Below, piece after piece: positions 15,714 to 24,261 of a stretch of 30,293 nucleotides of DNA. Both the position numbers and the translations under genes were made by a program. Where the stretch lies: the NCBI GenBank assembly GCA_937925095.1, contig CALEXX010000014.1:1-30293 (forward strand), written 5' to 3'. Every line of letters starts with the position of its first letter. Position 1 is the stretch's first letter. Below the pieces are notes generated by a model. That model had not been told where the DNA came from. It saw only the letters and a program-made list of their open reading frames with translations, and did not search any database. The stretch comes from an uncultured Leptotrichia sp. (GTDB lineage Bacteria > Fusobacteriota > Fusobacteriia > Fusobacteriales > Leptotrichiaceae).

Positions 15714-17540
15714 ATGAGTAAAATAATAGGAATAGATTTAGGGACAACAAACAGCTGCGTGGCAGTAATGGAAGGTGGAAACTTTTCAATAATACCAAAC
15801 TCTGATGGAGGAAGAACTACACCATCAGTTGTAAACATAAAGGACAACGGAGAAATAATAGTTGGGGAAATTGCTAAAAGACAGGCAATTACAAATCCTG
15901 ATTCAACAGTAATTTCAATAAAAACACAAATGGGATCAGATTATAAAGTAAATATTCATGGAAAAGATTACACACCACAGGAAATTTCAGCAATGATACT
16001 GAAAAAATTGAAAAAGGATGCTGAAGCTTACCTTGGAGAAACTGTAACAGAAGCAGTTATTACAGTACCGGCTTACTTTACTGATGCACAAAGACAGGCT
16101 ACAAAAGATGCAGGAGAAATAGCAGGACTTACAGTAAAAAGAATTATAAACGAACCTACAGCGGCTGCATTGTCTTATGGATTAGATAAGAAAAAGGAAG
16201 AAAAAGTATTAGTATTTGACTTAGGTGGAGGAACATTTGACGTATCTGTACTTGAAATCGGTGACGGAGTGGTGGAAGTTATATCAACTTCAGGAAACAA
16301 CCACTTAGGAGGAGATAACTTTGACCAGAAAATTATTGACTGGTTAGCAGAAGAGTTCAAAAAAGAAACAGGAATAGATTTAAGAAATGATAAAATGGCA
16401 ATCCAGAGATTGAAAGATGCTGCAGAAGATGCTAAGAAAAAATTATCAACAACATTGGAAACACAAATTTCATTACCATTCATCACAATGGATGCTACAG
16501 GACCTAAACACTTGGAGAAAAAACTTACAAGAGCGGCATTTGATGAATTAACAAAAGACTTGGTAGAAGCAACTAAAGGACCGGTTAAACAGGCGTTAGA
16601 AGATGCAAACTTAAGTCCAAGTGAAATAGATGAAGTATTATTGGTAGGAGGATCTACAAGAATACCTGCAGTTCAGGAATGGGTAAAATCTTACTTAGGA
16701 AAAGAACCTAATAAATCAATAAACCCTGATGAAGTTGTTGCGGCCGGAGCTGCAATTCAAGGTGGAGTATTGATGGGAGACGTAAAAGATGTATTGTTAC
16801 TTGATGTAACTCCATTATCATTAGGAATAGAAACAGCAGGTGGAGTATTTACAAAAATGATTGAAAGAAATACTACAATCCCAGTGAAAAAATCTCAAGT
16901 GTTCTCAACATATGCAGATAACCAGACAGCTGTTACAATAGTTGTATTACAAGGTGAAAGAGCAAGAGCTGCAGATAACCATAAATTAGGTGATTTCAAC
17001 TTGGAAGGAATTCCTGCTGCACCAAGAGGAATACCTCAAATCGAAGTAACATTTGATATTGATGCAAATGGTATCGTGCATGTATCAGCTAAAGATTTAG
17101 GAACAGGAAAAGAAAATACGGTAACAATTTCAGGTTCATCTAACTTATCTAAAGATGAGATAGAAAAAATGAAAAAAGATGCTGAAGCTCATGAAGCTGA
17201 AGATAAAAAATTCCAGGAATTGGTTGAAGCTAGAAACCAGGCTGACCAGTTAGTATTAGCTACTGAAAAAACTATAAAGGAAAATGAGGATAAACTTCAA
17301 GGAACTGAAAAAGCTGATATTGAAAAGGCAATCGAAGAACTGAAAAAGGTAAAAGATGGAGATGACATCGAAGCAATCAGAAAAGGTATCGAAGAATTGT
17401 CTAAAGTATCTCAAGGATTTGCAACAAGATTATATCAGGATGCACAGGCTCAGGCACAGGCTCAGCAGGCACAAGGTGGAGAAGCATCTCAAGGAAATTC
17501 AGCAAATGATGACGTTCAGGATGCAGAAGTTGTGGATTAA
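15714..17540 (+). CDS. dnaK: Molecular chaperone DnaK (Hsp70)
   Basis: A 608-aa ATP-dependent chaperone. The ATPase domain has IGIDLGTTNSCV (about 4-15), VFDLGGGTFDVSVLEIG and VLLVGGSTRIPAVQ; the substrate-binding domain starts after LLLDVTPLSLGIET. The tail is Gln/Ala-rich and ends DVQDAEVVD, close to the classical EEVKD-like end. ATG 15714 follows AGGAGTG; the in-frame GTG at 15705 lies within that site. All arginine codons I checked are AGA. Confidence 0.98.
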   Translation: MSKIIGIDLGTTNSCVAVMEGGNFSIIPNSDGGRTTPSVVNIKDNGEIIVGEIAKRQAITNPDSTVISIKTQMGSDYKVNIHGKDYTPQEISAMILKKLKKDAEAYLGETVTEAVITVPAYFTDAQRQATKDAGEIAGLTVKRIINEPTAAALSYGLDKKKEEKVLVFDLGGGTFDVSVLEIGDGVVEVISTSGNNHLGGDNFDQKIIDWLAEEFKKETGIDLRNDKMAIQRLKDAAEDAKKKLSTTLETQISLPFITMDATGPKHLEKKLTRAAFDELTKDLVEATKGPVKQALEDANLSPSEIDEVLLVGGSTRIPAVQEWVKSYLGKEPNKSINPDEVVAAGAAIQGGVLMGDVKDVLLLDVTPLSLGIETAGGVFTKMIERNTTIPVKKSQVFSTYADNQTAVTIVVLQGERARAADNHKLGDFNLEGIPAAPRGIPQIEVTFDIDANGIVHVSAKDLGTGKENTVTISGSSNLSKDEIEKMKKDAEAHEAEDKKFQELVEARNQADQLVLATEKTIKENEDKLQGTEKADIEKAIEELKKVKDGDDIEAIRKGIEELSKVSQGFATRLYQDAQAQAQAQQAQGGEASQGNSANDDVQDAEVVD

Positions 17541-17570
17541 TAATTTGAAAAAGTTTTAAAGAATTAAAAT

Positions 17571-17604
17571 ACAAAGGAGGAGGAGCTATTTCTCCTTCTT
17601 TTGT
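17571..17604 (+). terminator. Hairpin after dnaK, possible (partial) terminator
   Basis: ACAAAGGAGGAGGAG (17571-17585), a six-base loop and CTCCTTCTTTTGT form a GC-richer stem than anything else nearby. The T-run lies within the 3' arm rather than after it, so termination may be partial. It could set the dnaK:dnaJ ratio or protect the dnaK mRNA end. Confidence 0.5.
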
Positions 17605-17672
17605 AAAAAAGTAGAAATGATAAAAAAGTTAATAAAATCAAATTTTGAAAAATATTTAGTAAGGAAGAATTA

Positions 17673-17705
17673 AATATCACAATAAATATTGTAATTTATG
17701 ATATT
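17673..17705. repeat. Inverted repeat in the dnaK-mutarotase gap
   Basis: AATATCA (17673-17679) pairs with TGATATT (17699-17705), and the interior holds CAATAAATATTG, itself a palindrome. It lies about 85 bp ahead of the 47-aa ORF. It may be an operator or an RNA hairpin; no T-run follows. Confidence 0.4.
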
Positions 17706-17789
17706 AAATACTCTGAAACAAAGGGCTTGATTTCTTGTGAAAATAAGAAATTAGATTATTGAACACACCGAATAAGAAAGGTGATTATT

Positions 17790-17933
17790 ATGACAAAATA
17801 TATAGGAAAAAACAGGGTAAGCAACATTGAAAAACTCTTTTTAAATTACACTGATAAATATGAAAAAATAAATCTAGACTGGGATAATGAAGTTGGAAAA
17901 GAAATATGGTATAATGATGAAGAAAAAAATTAG
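17790..17933 (+). CDS. 47-aa protein resembling the C-terminal, toxin-binding part of AbrB/MazE-type antitoxins
   Basis: A good AAAGGTGATT site lies 5-6 bp ahead of the ATG, so translation is likely. The peptide reads MTKYIGKNRV, then SNIEKLFLNYTDKYEKINLD, then WDNEVGKEIWYNDEEKN. The pattern LEKLF...Y...DW..xVGKEIW is, from memory, like the tails of AbrB/MazE/SpoVT-family antitoxins, which wrap around a toxin. The N-terminal DNA-binding domain is absent and no toxin gene is adjacent. It may be a truncated relic, an orphan antitoxin or something unrelated. It lies 32 bp ahead of the mutarotase gene. Confidence 0.5.
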   Translation: MTKYIGKNRVSNIEKLFLNYTDKYEKINLDWDNEVGKEIWYNDEEKN

Positions 17934-17965
17934 TACAAAACTTTTTATATGAAGGACGTGTTAAA

Positions 17966-18847
17966 ATGGAAAATACGCTAAACACTTTAAAATATGGAAA
18001 TGTTGAAATAGGAGTACTTTCAAAAGGGGCAGAACTTTCAAGCTACAAAGTGGATGGGAAGGAATTTATGTGGGATAGACAGCCAGAATTCTGGGCTGCC
18101 AGTTCACCGGTACTTTTTCCATTTGTCGGAGTCATAAAAGATGGAAAGTATGTTTTTGAAGAAAAAGACTACGAAATAACTACAAGGCATGGTTTTGCAA
18201 GAAATAATGATTTTGATTTAGTTGAAAAGGGAGAAAATTTTCTGAAATTTAAATTTTCTTCAAATGAGGAAACATTGGAAAAATATCCTTTTGAATTTGA
18301 TTTTTTTCTTGTGTATACTATAACTGATAAGGGTCTTGAAATAAAATACGAAGTATTGAATAAAACAAAAGGTGACATGTATTTTTCATTGGGAGCACAT
18401 CCTGCATTTGTATTGGAGCTGAATAATGACATAAAACTGGAAGATTATTATCTGGAATTTGAAAAAGATGAAACTGCACAGATTTATCAGCTTAGAAGCG
18501 ATGCGTTAATACTGGAAAAGAAAAAAGATTATTTAAAAAATGAAAAAATAATAAAATTAAGTGGCACTATATTTGATAATGATGCTATAATATTTGAAAA
18601 TCTGAATTCTGCAAAGGTAACATTAAAATGCAGTAAAAGTACACGTGAACTGTCAATGGATTACAGCCAGTTTCCATTTATTGCCTTCTGGAGTAAATCA
18701 AAAGCTCCATTTGTGTGTATAGAGCCATGGTTTGGAATTTCAGATTTTGCAAACTGTACAGGGAAACTGGAAGAAAAGAAGGGGATTCTGAAATTAAAGG
18801 AAAATGATATTTTTACTGCAAAAATAATCATTAATGGGAAATTGTAA
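17966..18847 (+). CDS. Aldose 1-epimerase family protein (LacX-like mutarotase)
   Basis: A 293-aa galactose-mutarotase-fold protein, interconverting alpha and beta anomers of an aldose or aldose phosphate. Family residues are visible: H75 in TTRHGFAR, H145 in LGAHPAF and the catalytic glutamate E253 in CIEPWFG. Its length and pattern fit the LacX/YeaD-like branch rather than GalM. A GAAGGAC site precedes the ATG. It lies between dnaK and dnaJ, which is not the usual arrangement; no sugar genes adjoin it. Confidence 0.88.
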   Translation: MENTLNTLKYGNVEIGVLSKGAELSSYKVDGKEFMWDRQPEFWAASSPVLFPFVGVIKDGKYVFEEKDYEITTRHGFARNNDFDLVEKGENFLKFKFSSNEETLEKYPFEFDFFLVYTITDKGLEIKYEVLNKTKGDMYFSLGAHPAFVLELNNDIKLEDYYLEFEKDETAQIYQLRSDALILEKKKDYLKNEKIIKLSGTIFDNDAIIFENLNSAKVTLKCSKSTRELSMDYSQFPFIAFWSKSKAPFVCIEPWFGISDFANCTGKLEEKKGILKLKENDIFTAKIIINGKL

Positions 18848-18916
18848 CGTGAAATAAAAGGAAGGAAAGGAGAAATAGGACTATTGTGAGGTTTTGAGAT
18901 GGTTCTATAAATGGAA

Positions 18917-20098
18917 ATGGCAAAAAGAGATTATTATGAAGTACTTGGAGTGCCAAAAGATGCAAGTGAATCAGATATAAAAAAGGCATATAGAAAAGCC
19001 GCTATGAAATATCATCCTGACAAGTTTGCTAATTCGTCTGAAGCTGAAAAAAAAGACGCTGAAGAAAAATTTAAGGAAATTAACGAAGCTTATGAAATAT
19101 TGTCTGATCCTCAGAAAAAAGCTGCATATGATCAGTATGGTCATGCTGCATTTGAACCAGGAGGACCTGGAGGAGCAGGTGGCTTTGGCGGATTTGGACA
19201 AGGTGGAGGCTTTGGTGGCTTTGATTTTGGTGATGTTGATTTAGGAGATATATTTGGGGATTTCTTTGGTGGTGGAAGAAGCCGTCGTAGTCAGGAACCT
19301 AAAGTAAATGAAGGTGCTGATTTGAGATATAATCTGACACTTACATTGGAAGAAGTGGCATTTGGAGTCGAAAAAGAAATAAAATATAAAAGAAATGGAA
19401 AATGTCATACATGTCATGGTTCAGGAGCTGAACCGGGTCACAGTATGAAAACGTGTGATAAATGTAATGGTTCCGGACATATAAGAACACAGCAGAGATC
19501 AATTTTTGGAGTACAGACTGTAATGCATGAATGTGACCAGTGTCATGGAACAGGAAAAATTCCTGAAAAGGCATGCAATACTTGTCATGGGACAGGAGTG
19601 GAAAAGGAAACTGTTACGAGAAAGATAAGAATACCATCAGGTGTTGAAACAGGTCAGAGACTGATTGTAAGAGATGGAGGAGATGCCGGGGAAAATGATG
19701 GAGTATACGGTGATTTGTATATATTTATAACTGTCAAGGAGCATGAAATATTTAAAAGAAATGGAAATGATATTTACTGCGAAGTTCCGATAGGAATGAC
19801 TACTGCCGTTTTAGGTGGAGAAGTGGAGGTTCCTACAATTGACGGAAAATCAAAAATAAAAATACCTGAAGGTACACAAAATGGTAAAGTTTTTAGATTA
19901 AGGGAAAAAGGAATAACTCATTCAGGAAGAAGAGGTTCTGAAATAATAACTATAAAAGTGGAAACTCCTACAAATCTTACTGACAAGCAGAAAAAAATAC
20001 TCGAAGAATTTGATGAATCTTTAGGAAAGAAAAATTATAAGGAATCACATTCTTTTATGGAAAAAATTAAAAAATTTTTTAAAAAGTTTGAAAATTAA
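18917..20098 (+). CDS. dnaJ: Molecular chaperone DnaJ (Hsp40)
   Basis: A 393-aa co-chaperone that delivers clients to DnaK. The J-domain (about 1-70) carries the HPD motif in KYHPDKF; a Gly/Phe-rich region follows (about 80-120). Four CxxCxGxG zinc motifs (CHTCHGSG, CDKCNGSG, CDQCHGTG, CNTCHGTG) lie around 150-215, then the C-terminal client-binding domains. The start was set at 18917 because the family begins MAKRDYYEVLG; an ATG two codons earlier (18911) is possible. Neither has a convincing ribosome-binding site. Separated from dnaK by two other genes. Confidence 0.96.
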   Translation: MAKRDYYEVLGVPKDASESDIKKAYRKAAMKYHPDKFANSSEAEKKDAEEKFKEINEAYEILSDPQKKAAYDQYGHAAFEPGGPGGAGGFGGFGQGGGFGGFDFGDVDLGDIFGDFFGGGRSRRSQEPKVNEGADLRYNLTLTLEEVAFGVEKEIKYKRNGKCHTCHGSGAEPGHSMKTCDKCNGSGHIRTQQRSIFGVQTVMHECDQCHGTGKIPEKACNTCHGTGVEKETVTRKIRIPSGVETGQRLIVRDGGDAGENDGVYGDLYIFITVKEHEIFKRNGNDIYCEVPIGMTTAVLGGEVEVPTIDGKSKIKIPEGTQNGKVFRLREKGITHSGRRGSEIITIKVETPTNLTDKQKKILEEFDESLGKKNYKESHSFMEKIKKFFKKFEN

Positions 20099-20130
20099 AA
20101 ATATAAGTATATAGGAATTTTATTGAAGTT

Positions 20131-20192
20131 ATAGGGTTGTTTTAAAAATTAAAAAATAAAGTTGTTTTTAATTTTAGACACCCTATTTTTTT
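20131..20192 (+). terminator. Terminator after dnaJ (distant relative of the hairpin repeat family)
   Basis: ATAGGGTTGTTTTAAAAATTAAAAA pairs with TTTTTAATTTTAGACACCCTAT around a nine-base loop, followed by about seven Ts. The outer part (GGGTTGTTTTAAAA, GACACCC) resembles the outer arms of the element at 7120-7347 (GGCTGTCTTAAAA read from its right end). Confidence 0.8.
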
Positions 20193-20223
20193 AAAAAATA
20201 TGAAATTTTTTTTCAAAAATATA

Positions 20224-20251
20224 TTGACAAAATCGAAAATCAAAGTATACT
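20224..20251 (+). promoter_or_regulatory. Promoter of the ABC ATPase gene, overlapped by the palindrome AAGTATACTT
   Basis: TTGACA (20224-20229), a 16-nt spacer and TATACT (20246-20251). The -10 box is embedded in AAAGTATACTT (20242-20252), whose AAGTATACTT core is a perfect palindrome. The same sequence occurs upstream of hrcA at 13892-13902, so it may be a shared operator. Confidence 0.65.
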
Positions 20252-20318
20252 TAGAATAGATAATAACATATAAAATTCAATATACTTAAAGATATAATAT
20301 AACCAAGGAGGAACAGAG

Positions 20319-21422
20319 ATGTCAAAAGTAGTATTAAAAGGAGTGGAAAAACAGTATCCAAACGGTTTCAAAGCAGTACACGGAATAGATCTTGATATAA
20401 AAGACGGGGAATTCATGGTATTTGTAGGACCTTCAGGATGTGCAAAATCTACTACTTTAAGAATGATTGCAGGACTTGAAGAAATAACAGGAGGAGAAGT
20501 TTATATAGGAGATAAGCTTGTAAATGATGTGCCACCAAAGGACAGAGGAATAGCAATGGTGTTCCAGAACTACGCACTGTATCCTCATATGACAGTTTAT
20601 GAAAATATGGCATTTGGATTAAAACTTAAGAAAACTCCAAAAGATGAAATAGATAAAAGGGTAAGAGAAGCTGCAGAAAAGCTTGAAATTACAGAACTTT
20701 TAGATAGAAAGCCTAAGGAAATGTCAGGAGGACAGAGACAAAGGGTTGCACTAGGAAGAGCAATAGTAAGAAAACCTGAAGTTTTCCTTTTTGATGAACC
20801 TTTATCAAACCTTGATGCTAAACTAAGGGTATCAATGCGTGTAAGAATAACACAGTTACATCAGGAACTGAAAACAACGATGATATATGTAACGCATGAC
20901 CAGGTTGAAGCAATGACAATGGGAGATAGAATTACAGTAATGAAATCAGGAAGAATAATGCAGGTTGACACACCGCTGAATCTTTACCACTATCCAGCAA
21001 ATAAATTCGTAGCAGGATTTATAGGATCTCCTACAATGAACCTTGTAGAAGGAACACTTATTGAAAAAGAAGGAAAAGTATACGTAGATATCAACGGAGC
21101 AGAAATAGAAATACTTGGAGAGAAAGGTAAAAAAGTAAAAGACCATGTTGGAAAGAAAGTAACATTTGGGATAAGACCTGAAAGCATAAGCGTAGTAGAA
21201 GCAGAAGACAATATTTCAAAAGTTGGTGAAGTAAGTGTAGTAGAACAAATGGGAAATGAAGAATACATATACTTCACATTAAACGGTCATCAGATGACAT
21301 GCAGAATAAATGTAGAAGGAGTAAGTGATTCTGTAGGTAAGAAAGGACAAAGGGTATTCAGATTTGACACAAGTAAGGCTCACATATTTGATGTTGAGAC
21401 AGAAGCAAATATAAGCCTGTAA
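20319..21422 (+). CDS. msmK: Carbohydrate ABC transporter ATP-binding protein (MsmK/UgpC/MalK type)
   Basis: A 367-aa ATPase that powers sugar-uptake ABC permeases from the cytosolic side. The nucleotide-binding domain (about 1-235) has Walker A GPSGCAKST (38-46; Ala in the position usually Gly), Q-loop VFQNYALYPHMT, signature MSGGQRQR, Walker B VFLFDEPLSNLDAKLR and H-loop YVTHDQ. The C-terminal part (about 240-367) is the MalK/TOBE regulatory domain. AAGGAGG lies ahead of the ATG. No permease or binding-protein gene is adjacent, so like streptococcal MsmK it probably serves several transporters. MalK, MsmK and UgpC cannot be separated by sequence alone. Confidence 0.92.
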   Translation: MSKVVLKGVEKQYPNGFKAVHGIDLDIKDGEFMVFVGPSGCAKSTTLRMIAGLEEITGGEVYIGDKLVNDVPPKDRGIAMVFQNYALYPHMTVYENMAFGLKLKKTPKDEIDKRVREAAEKLEITELLDRKPKEMSGGQRQRVALGRAIVRKPEVFLFDEPLSNLDAKLRVSMRVRITQLHQELKTTMIYVTHDQVEAMTMGDRITVMKSGRIMQVDTPLNLYHYPANKFVAGFIGSPTMNLVEGTLIEKEGKVYVDINGAEIEILGEKGKKVKDHVGKKVTFGIRPESISVVEAEDNISKVGEVSVVEQMGNEEYIYFTLNGHQMTCRINVEGVSDSVGKKGQRVFRFDTSKAHIFDVETEANISL

Positions 21423-21465
21423 TTGAAAATATAATGAATAAAATATTTTGAAGAAAAATCTTTTA

Positions 21466-21574
21466 TAACTTTAAACATAATATTGAAAACTATATTTATA
21501 AATTATTTAGATTGTAAAATTTGGATAAATAAATTAAATATAGTTTTTTTATTTATAATATGTATCATAAGTTA
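21466..21574. repeat. 109-bp hairpin repeat (element C), probable terminator of the ABC ATPase gene
   Basis: Perfect 13-bp arms AAAACTATATTTA (21486-21498) and TAAATATAGTTTT (21535-21547) are followed by a T-run to 21550. Weaker pairing extends out to TAACTT (21466-21471) and AAGTTA (21569-21574). The core ACTATATTTAT followed by AATTATTTAG is shared with the left arm of the element at 7120-7347. Confidence 0.7.
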
Positions 21575-21688
21575 CACTGTCACTGGGAAAAATATGATAA
21601 TATTTAGGAAATAAACTTTATAAATCAAATATTTCTATTATAAAAGAATATTGGATTTGATAAAAAATAATACAAGGTGGTGTTTTTT

Positions 21689-23266
21689 ATGGAAAAAGTA
21701 AATATGAAGGACTATTTAAACATAAATTTTGAACTGATTGACAAAATGACAGAAATAAAAAAAGATTACATAGAAGGAACAACAGATGTTGAAACAACAA
21801 GAAATCTTATAAGGGAAACTTTTAGGGGGAAAAAAATAACTCCGGCAGAGTTTGCATATTCGGAACAGAAAATAAAAGATTTAGGATTTGATGATGCCAC
21901 AGTTCATGATAAAATGAATGATGTATTGGATTTGTTTGATGAAATTATAGTGAGGGAAGAATCAGATTTGCCTGAAGGACATCCAATAAAAACTTATTTA
22001 AAGGAAAATGAAGCAGGAAGAAAACTGATTGCAGAAATGAAGGAGGAAATAAATAAGAAATTTATAAAAAATAAATGGCTTGAATATTATGATAAGCTGT
22101 ATACTTTCAATCTTACACACCTTGCGAGAAAGCAGCATCAGTTATTTTCAATACTTGAAACAAAAGGTTTTGACAGACCATCAAGAATAATGTGGTCTTT
22201 TGATAATGCAGTAAGGGATAATATAAGTGAAGCAAGAAAACTTCTTCAGGAAGATAAAATAGAAGAATTTCTGAAAAAACAGGAAATTGTATGGGAACTT
22301 ACACTTGATATAATGCACAAGGAAGAAGAAATCCTGTATCCGACTTCATTAAAAATGATTACGGATGAGGAATTTAGAAATATGAGAAGTGGTGATGATG
22401 AAATAGGGTATTTCCTAATAGAAAAACCTGAAGGATTCCTACCTGAAAAGAAAGAAGCAAAAATAGAAAAAACTGAAAATACTGGTACTGCACAGACAGG
22501 AAATTTCATGAATGATCTGGCAGGACTTCTTGCAAAATATAATATGAATGGAAATTCAGAAAAATCTGATATACTTGATGTGAAACAGGGAAAACTTACT
22601 TTAGAACAGATAAATTTAATTTTCCAGCATATGCCGGTAGACCTTTCGTTTGTTGATGAAAATGAAATTGTTAAGTTTTACACTGATACAAAACATAGAA
22701 TATTTCCTAGAAGTGCAGGAGTGATAGGAAGAGATGTGAAAAACTGCCATCCTAGGGAAAGTGTATCTTCTGTCCTTGAAATAATTAAAGCATTTAGAAG
22801 CGGAGAGCAAAACGAAGTAGATTTCTGGCTTGAAATGAATGGAAAATTCATTTATATCTATTATGTGGCAGTAAGAGATGAAAATGGAAAATTCAAGGGT
22901 GTTCTTGAAATGATGCAGGATGTTACAAGAATAAGAGGTCTGGAAGGAAAAAGAACATTGGTAACATGGGAAAAACCAAAAAAATCAGATATGAAAGTAG
23001 AAGAAACTAAAAAAACAGACCAGAAGGATAATCTATATGGATTAACTGAAAATACAGTAATAGGTGAAATAGTTGATAAATATCCATACATAAAAGAATT
23101 TATGCCAACATTGTCTCCTACATACAAAAAGTTACTTGATCCTATTCAGTATATGATAATGTCAAAAGTAGCGACACTTGATATGATTGCTATGCGTGGG
23201 GGATTCCCGGTTGAAGAAATAATAGAAAAAATTTCTGATAAAATAAAATCTGAAGAAAATAAATAG
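21689..23266 (+). CDS. DUF438 / hemerythrin-like / PAS / DUF1858 multidomain protein
   Basis: A 525-aa probable sensor or redox protein of anaerobes. In order: DUF438 (about 10-85), a hemerythrin-like four-helix region (about 95-235), a PAS domain (about 303-420, with VIGRDVKNCHPRESV and the closing LEMMQDVTRIRGLEG), and DUF1858, the domain also found at the N-terminus of ScdA/RIC iron-sulfur repair proteins (about 452-520). H98, H144, H150, H210 and E214 are possible metal ligands, but the usual HYxRKExLLFP helix reads HLARKQHQLFS, so diiron binding may be altered. The ATG at 21689 follows AAGGTGGTG; the GTG codons inside that site were rejected as starts. Likely role: sensing or handling O2, NO or redox state. 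Confidence 0.82.
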   Translation: MEKVNMKDYLNINFELIDKMTEIKKDYIEGTTDVETTRNLIRETFRGKKITPAEFAYSEQKIKDLGFDDATVHDKMNDVLDLFDEIIVREESDLPEGHPIKTYLKENEAGRKLIAEMKEEINKKFIKNKWLEYYDKLYTFNLTHLARKQHQLFSILETKGFDRPSRIMWSFDNAVRDNISEARKLLQEDKIEEFLKKQEIVWELTLDIMHKEEEILYPTSLKMITDEEFRNMRSGDDEIGYFLIEKPEGFLPEKKEAKIEKTENTGTAQTGNFMNDLAGLLAKYNMNGNSEKSDILDVKQGKLTLEQINLIFQHMPVDLSFVDENEIVKFYTDTKHRIFPRSAGVIGRDVKNCHPRESVSSVLEIIKAFRSGEQNEVDFWLEMNGKFIYIYYVAVRDENGKFKGVLEMMQDVTRIRGLEGKRTLVTWEKPKKSDMKVEETKKTDQKDNLYGLTENTVIGEIVDKYPYIKEFMPTLSPTYKKLLDPIQYMIMSKVATLDMIAMRGGFPVEEIIEKISDKIKSEENK

Positions 23267-23341
23267 TAGGTTGTACGTATTGAAAATACAGTTATGTTTT
23301 ATATATAATCCTAAAAGAGTAGAACAAAGTAAATAAATATA

Positions 23342-23370
23342 TTGGAAATACTCATTAATTGTGCTATATT
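23342..23370 (+). promoter_or_regulatory. Promoter of the secreted Lys/Thr-rich protein gene
   Basis: TTGGAA (23342-23347), 17 nt and TATATT (23365-23370), preceded by TG as in extended -10 promoters. Confidence 0.55.
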
Positions 23371-23386
23371 ATAAGTAAGACTTATA
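23370..23386. promoter_or_regulatory. 17-bp palindrome at the transcription start, candidate operator
   Basis: TATAAGT, AAG, ACTTATA: perfect 7-bp arms that begin at the last base of the -10 box and cover the expected start site. The placement is what a repressor would use. No regulator gene adjoins it. Confidence 0.5.
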
Positions 23387-23436
23387 TAATCTGTATATTT
23401 GTTGAATTTATTTCAAAATTATCAGGAGGAATATAT

Positions 23437-24171
23437 ATGAAAAAATGTATTTTATTAATTTTAATGTCAGGTATTCTGTTTGGAAGCAAAACAGCAAATA
23501 CCAGTACAGAAAAAACATCAAAAAATTCAGAAACTTATCATGTTACCGCGACTACAGCAAAAAGTAATCAGACGAAGAAATTAAACGAAACAAAGACAAA
23601 GGTAACACAAAAAATATCAAATGTAAAAAATAACGCAGTTACAGCAGTAAAAAAAGCTGCTTCTACTGTAAAAAATGCAAAATCATCAGGAAAAACTGAT
23701 ACAGAAAAGAAAACAGCAGCAAAAACAGATGATGTTAAAAAAACAGAAACTAAGGCAACTACAGAAAAAACGGCTCCAGTTACAAGTACAAACGTGAAAC
23801 AGGAAAATACTACACCGGCAAAGGATACAAAAACATCTGTAAATACTGAAGTAAAAACTTATTGTAACACTCCTATAGGAAAACATCAGTTTTATCAATT
23901 AAATGATAAGGGAGAATATAGAGCTAATATAAAATTTAAATATTGCATGATAAAAGGTGAGAAAAAGGAAAACCTTGAAGTTGGAATTATAGCGACAGAC
24001 CTTAATGCAGTAAACGACTATATAAAGAAATATTCTTATTTACATTTAAAAGATGAGGAAAAATTACATAAAAATGCTGATGGAGATAACTACTACTATT
24101 ATGGAGCATGGTCATGGGATAATTCTTTAGAAAATCATGATAATGCTAATCAGGAAAAAAATAAAAAATAA
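23437..24171 (+). CDS. Secreted Lys/Thr-rich low-complexity protein of unknown function
   Basis: A 244-aa protein not recognised as a known family. An N-terminal signal peptide (MKKCILLILMSGILFGS, residues 1-17, probably cleaved soon after) is followed by about 120 residues rich in Lys, Thr, Ala and Ser with no hydrophobic core (about 20-140), then a folded-looking C-terminal domain (about 141-230) with two cysteines, C143 and C170, that could form a disulfide. The tail has a run of tyrosines (NYYYYGAWSWDN). AGGAGG lies ahead of the ATG at 23437; an in-frame ATG at 23359 would add 26 residues and lacks a site. A cell-envelope or surface role is inferred from export and the linker. Confidence 0.75.
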   Translation: MKKCILLILMSGILFGSKTANTSTEKTSKNSETYHVTATTAKSNQTKKLNETKTKVTQKISNVKNNAVTAVKKAASTVKNAKSSGKTDTEKKTAAKTDDVKKTETKATTEKTAPVTSTNVKQENTTPAKDTKTSVNTEVKTYCNTPIGKHQFYQLNDKGEYRANIKFKYCMIKGEKKENLEVGIIATDLNAVNDYIKKYSYLHLKDEEKLHKNADGDNYYYYGAWSWDNSLENHDNANQEKNKK

Positions 24172-24174
24172 ATT

Positions 24175-24240
24175 AGAGATTGTTTCAGAATTTGAAAATA
24201 CGATAACCATATTTATCAAATTTTGCAACAGTCTTTTTTT
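24175..24240 (+). terminator. Hairpin repeat (element E) terminating the secreted-protein gene
   Basis: AGATTGTTTCAGAATTTGA (24177-24195) pairs with TCAAATTTTGCAACAGTCT (to about 24233), followed by seven Ts. The left arm and loop (TTTCAGAATTTGAAAATA, then AACCATATTTAT) match the left arm of the element at 24864-24966, so it belongs to the same family, but its right half has diverged. Confidence 0.72.
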
Positions 24241-24261
24241 ATTACAAATTTATAAATATAA

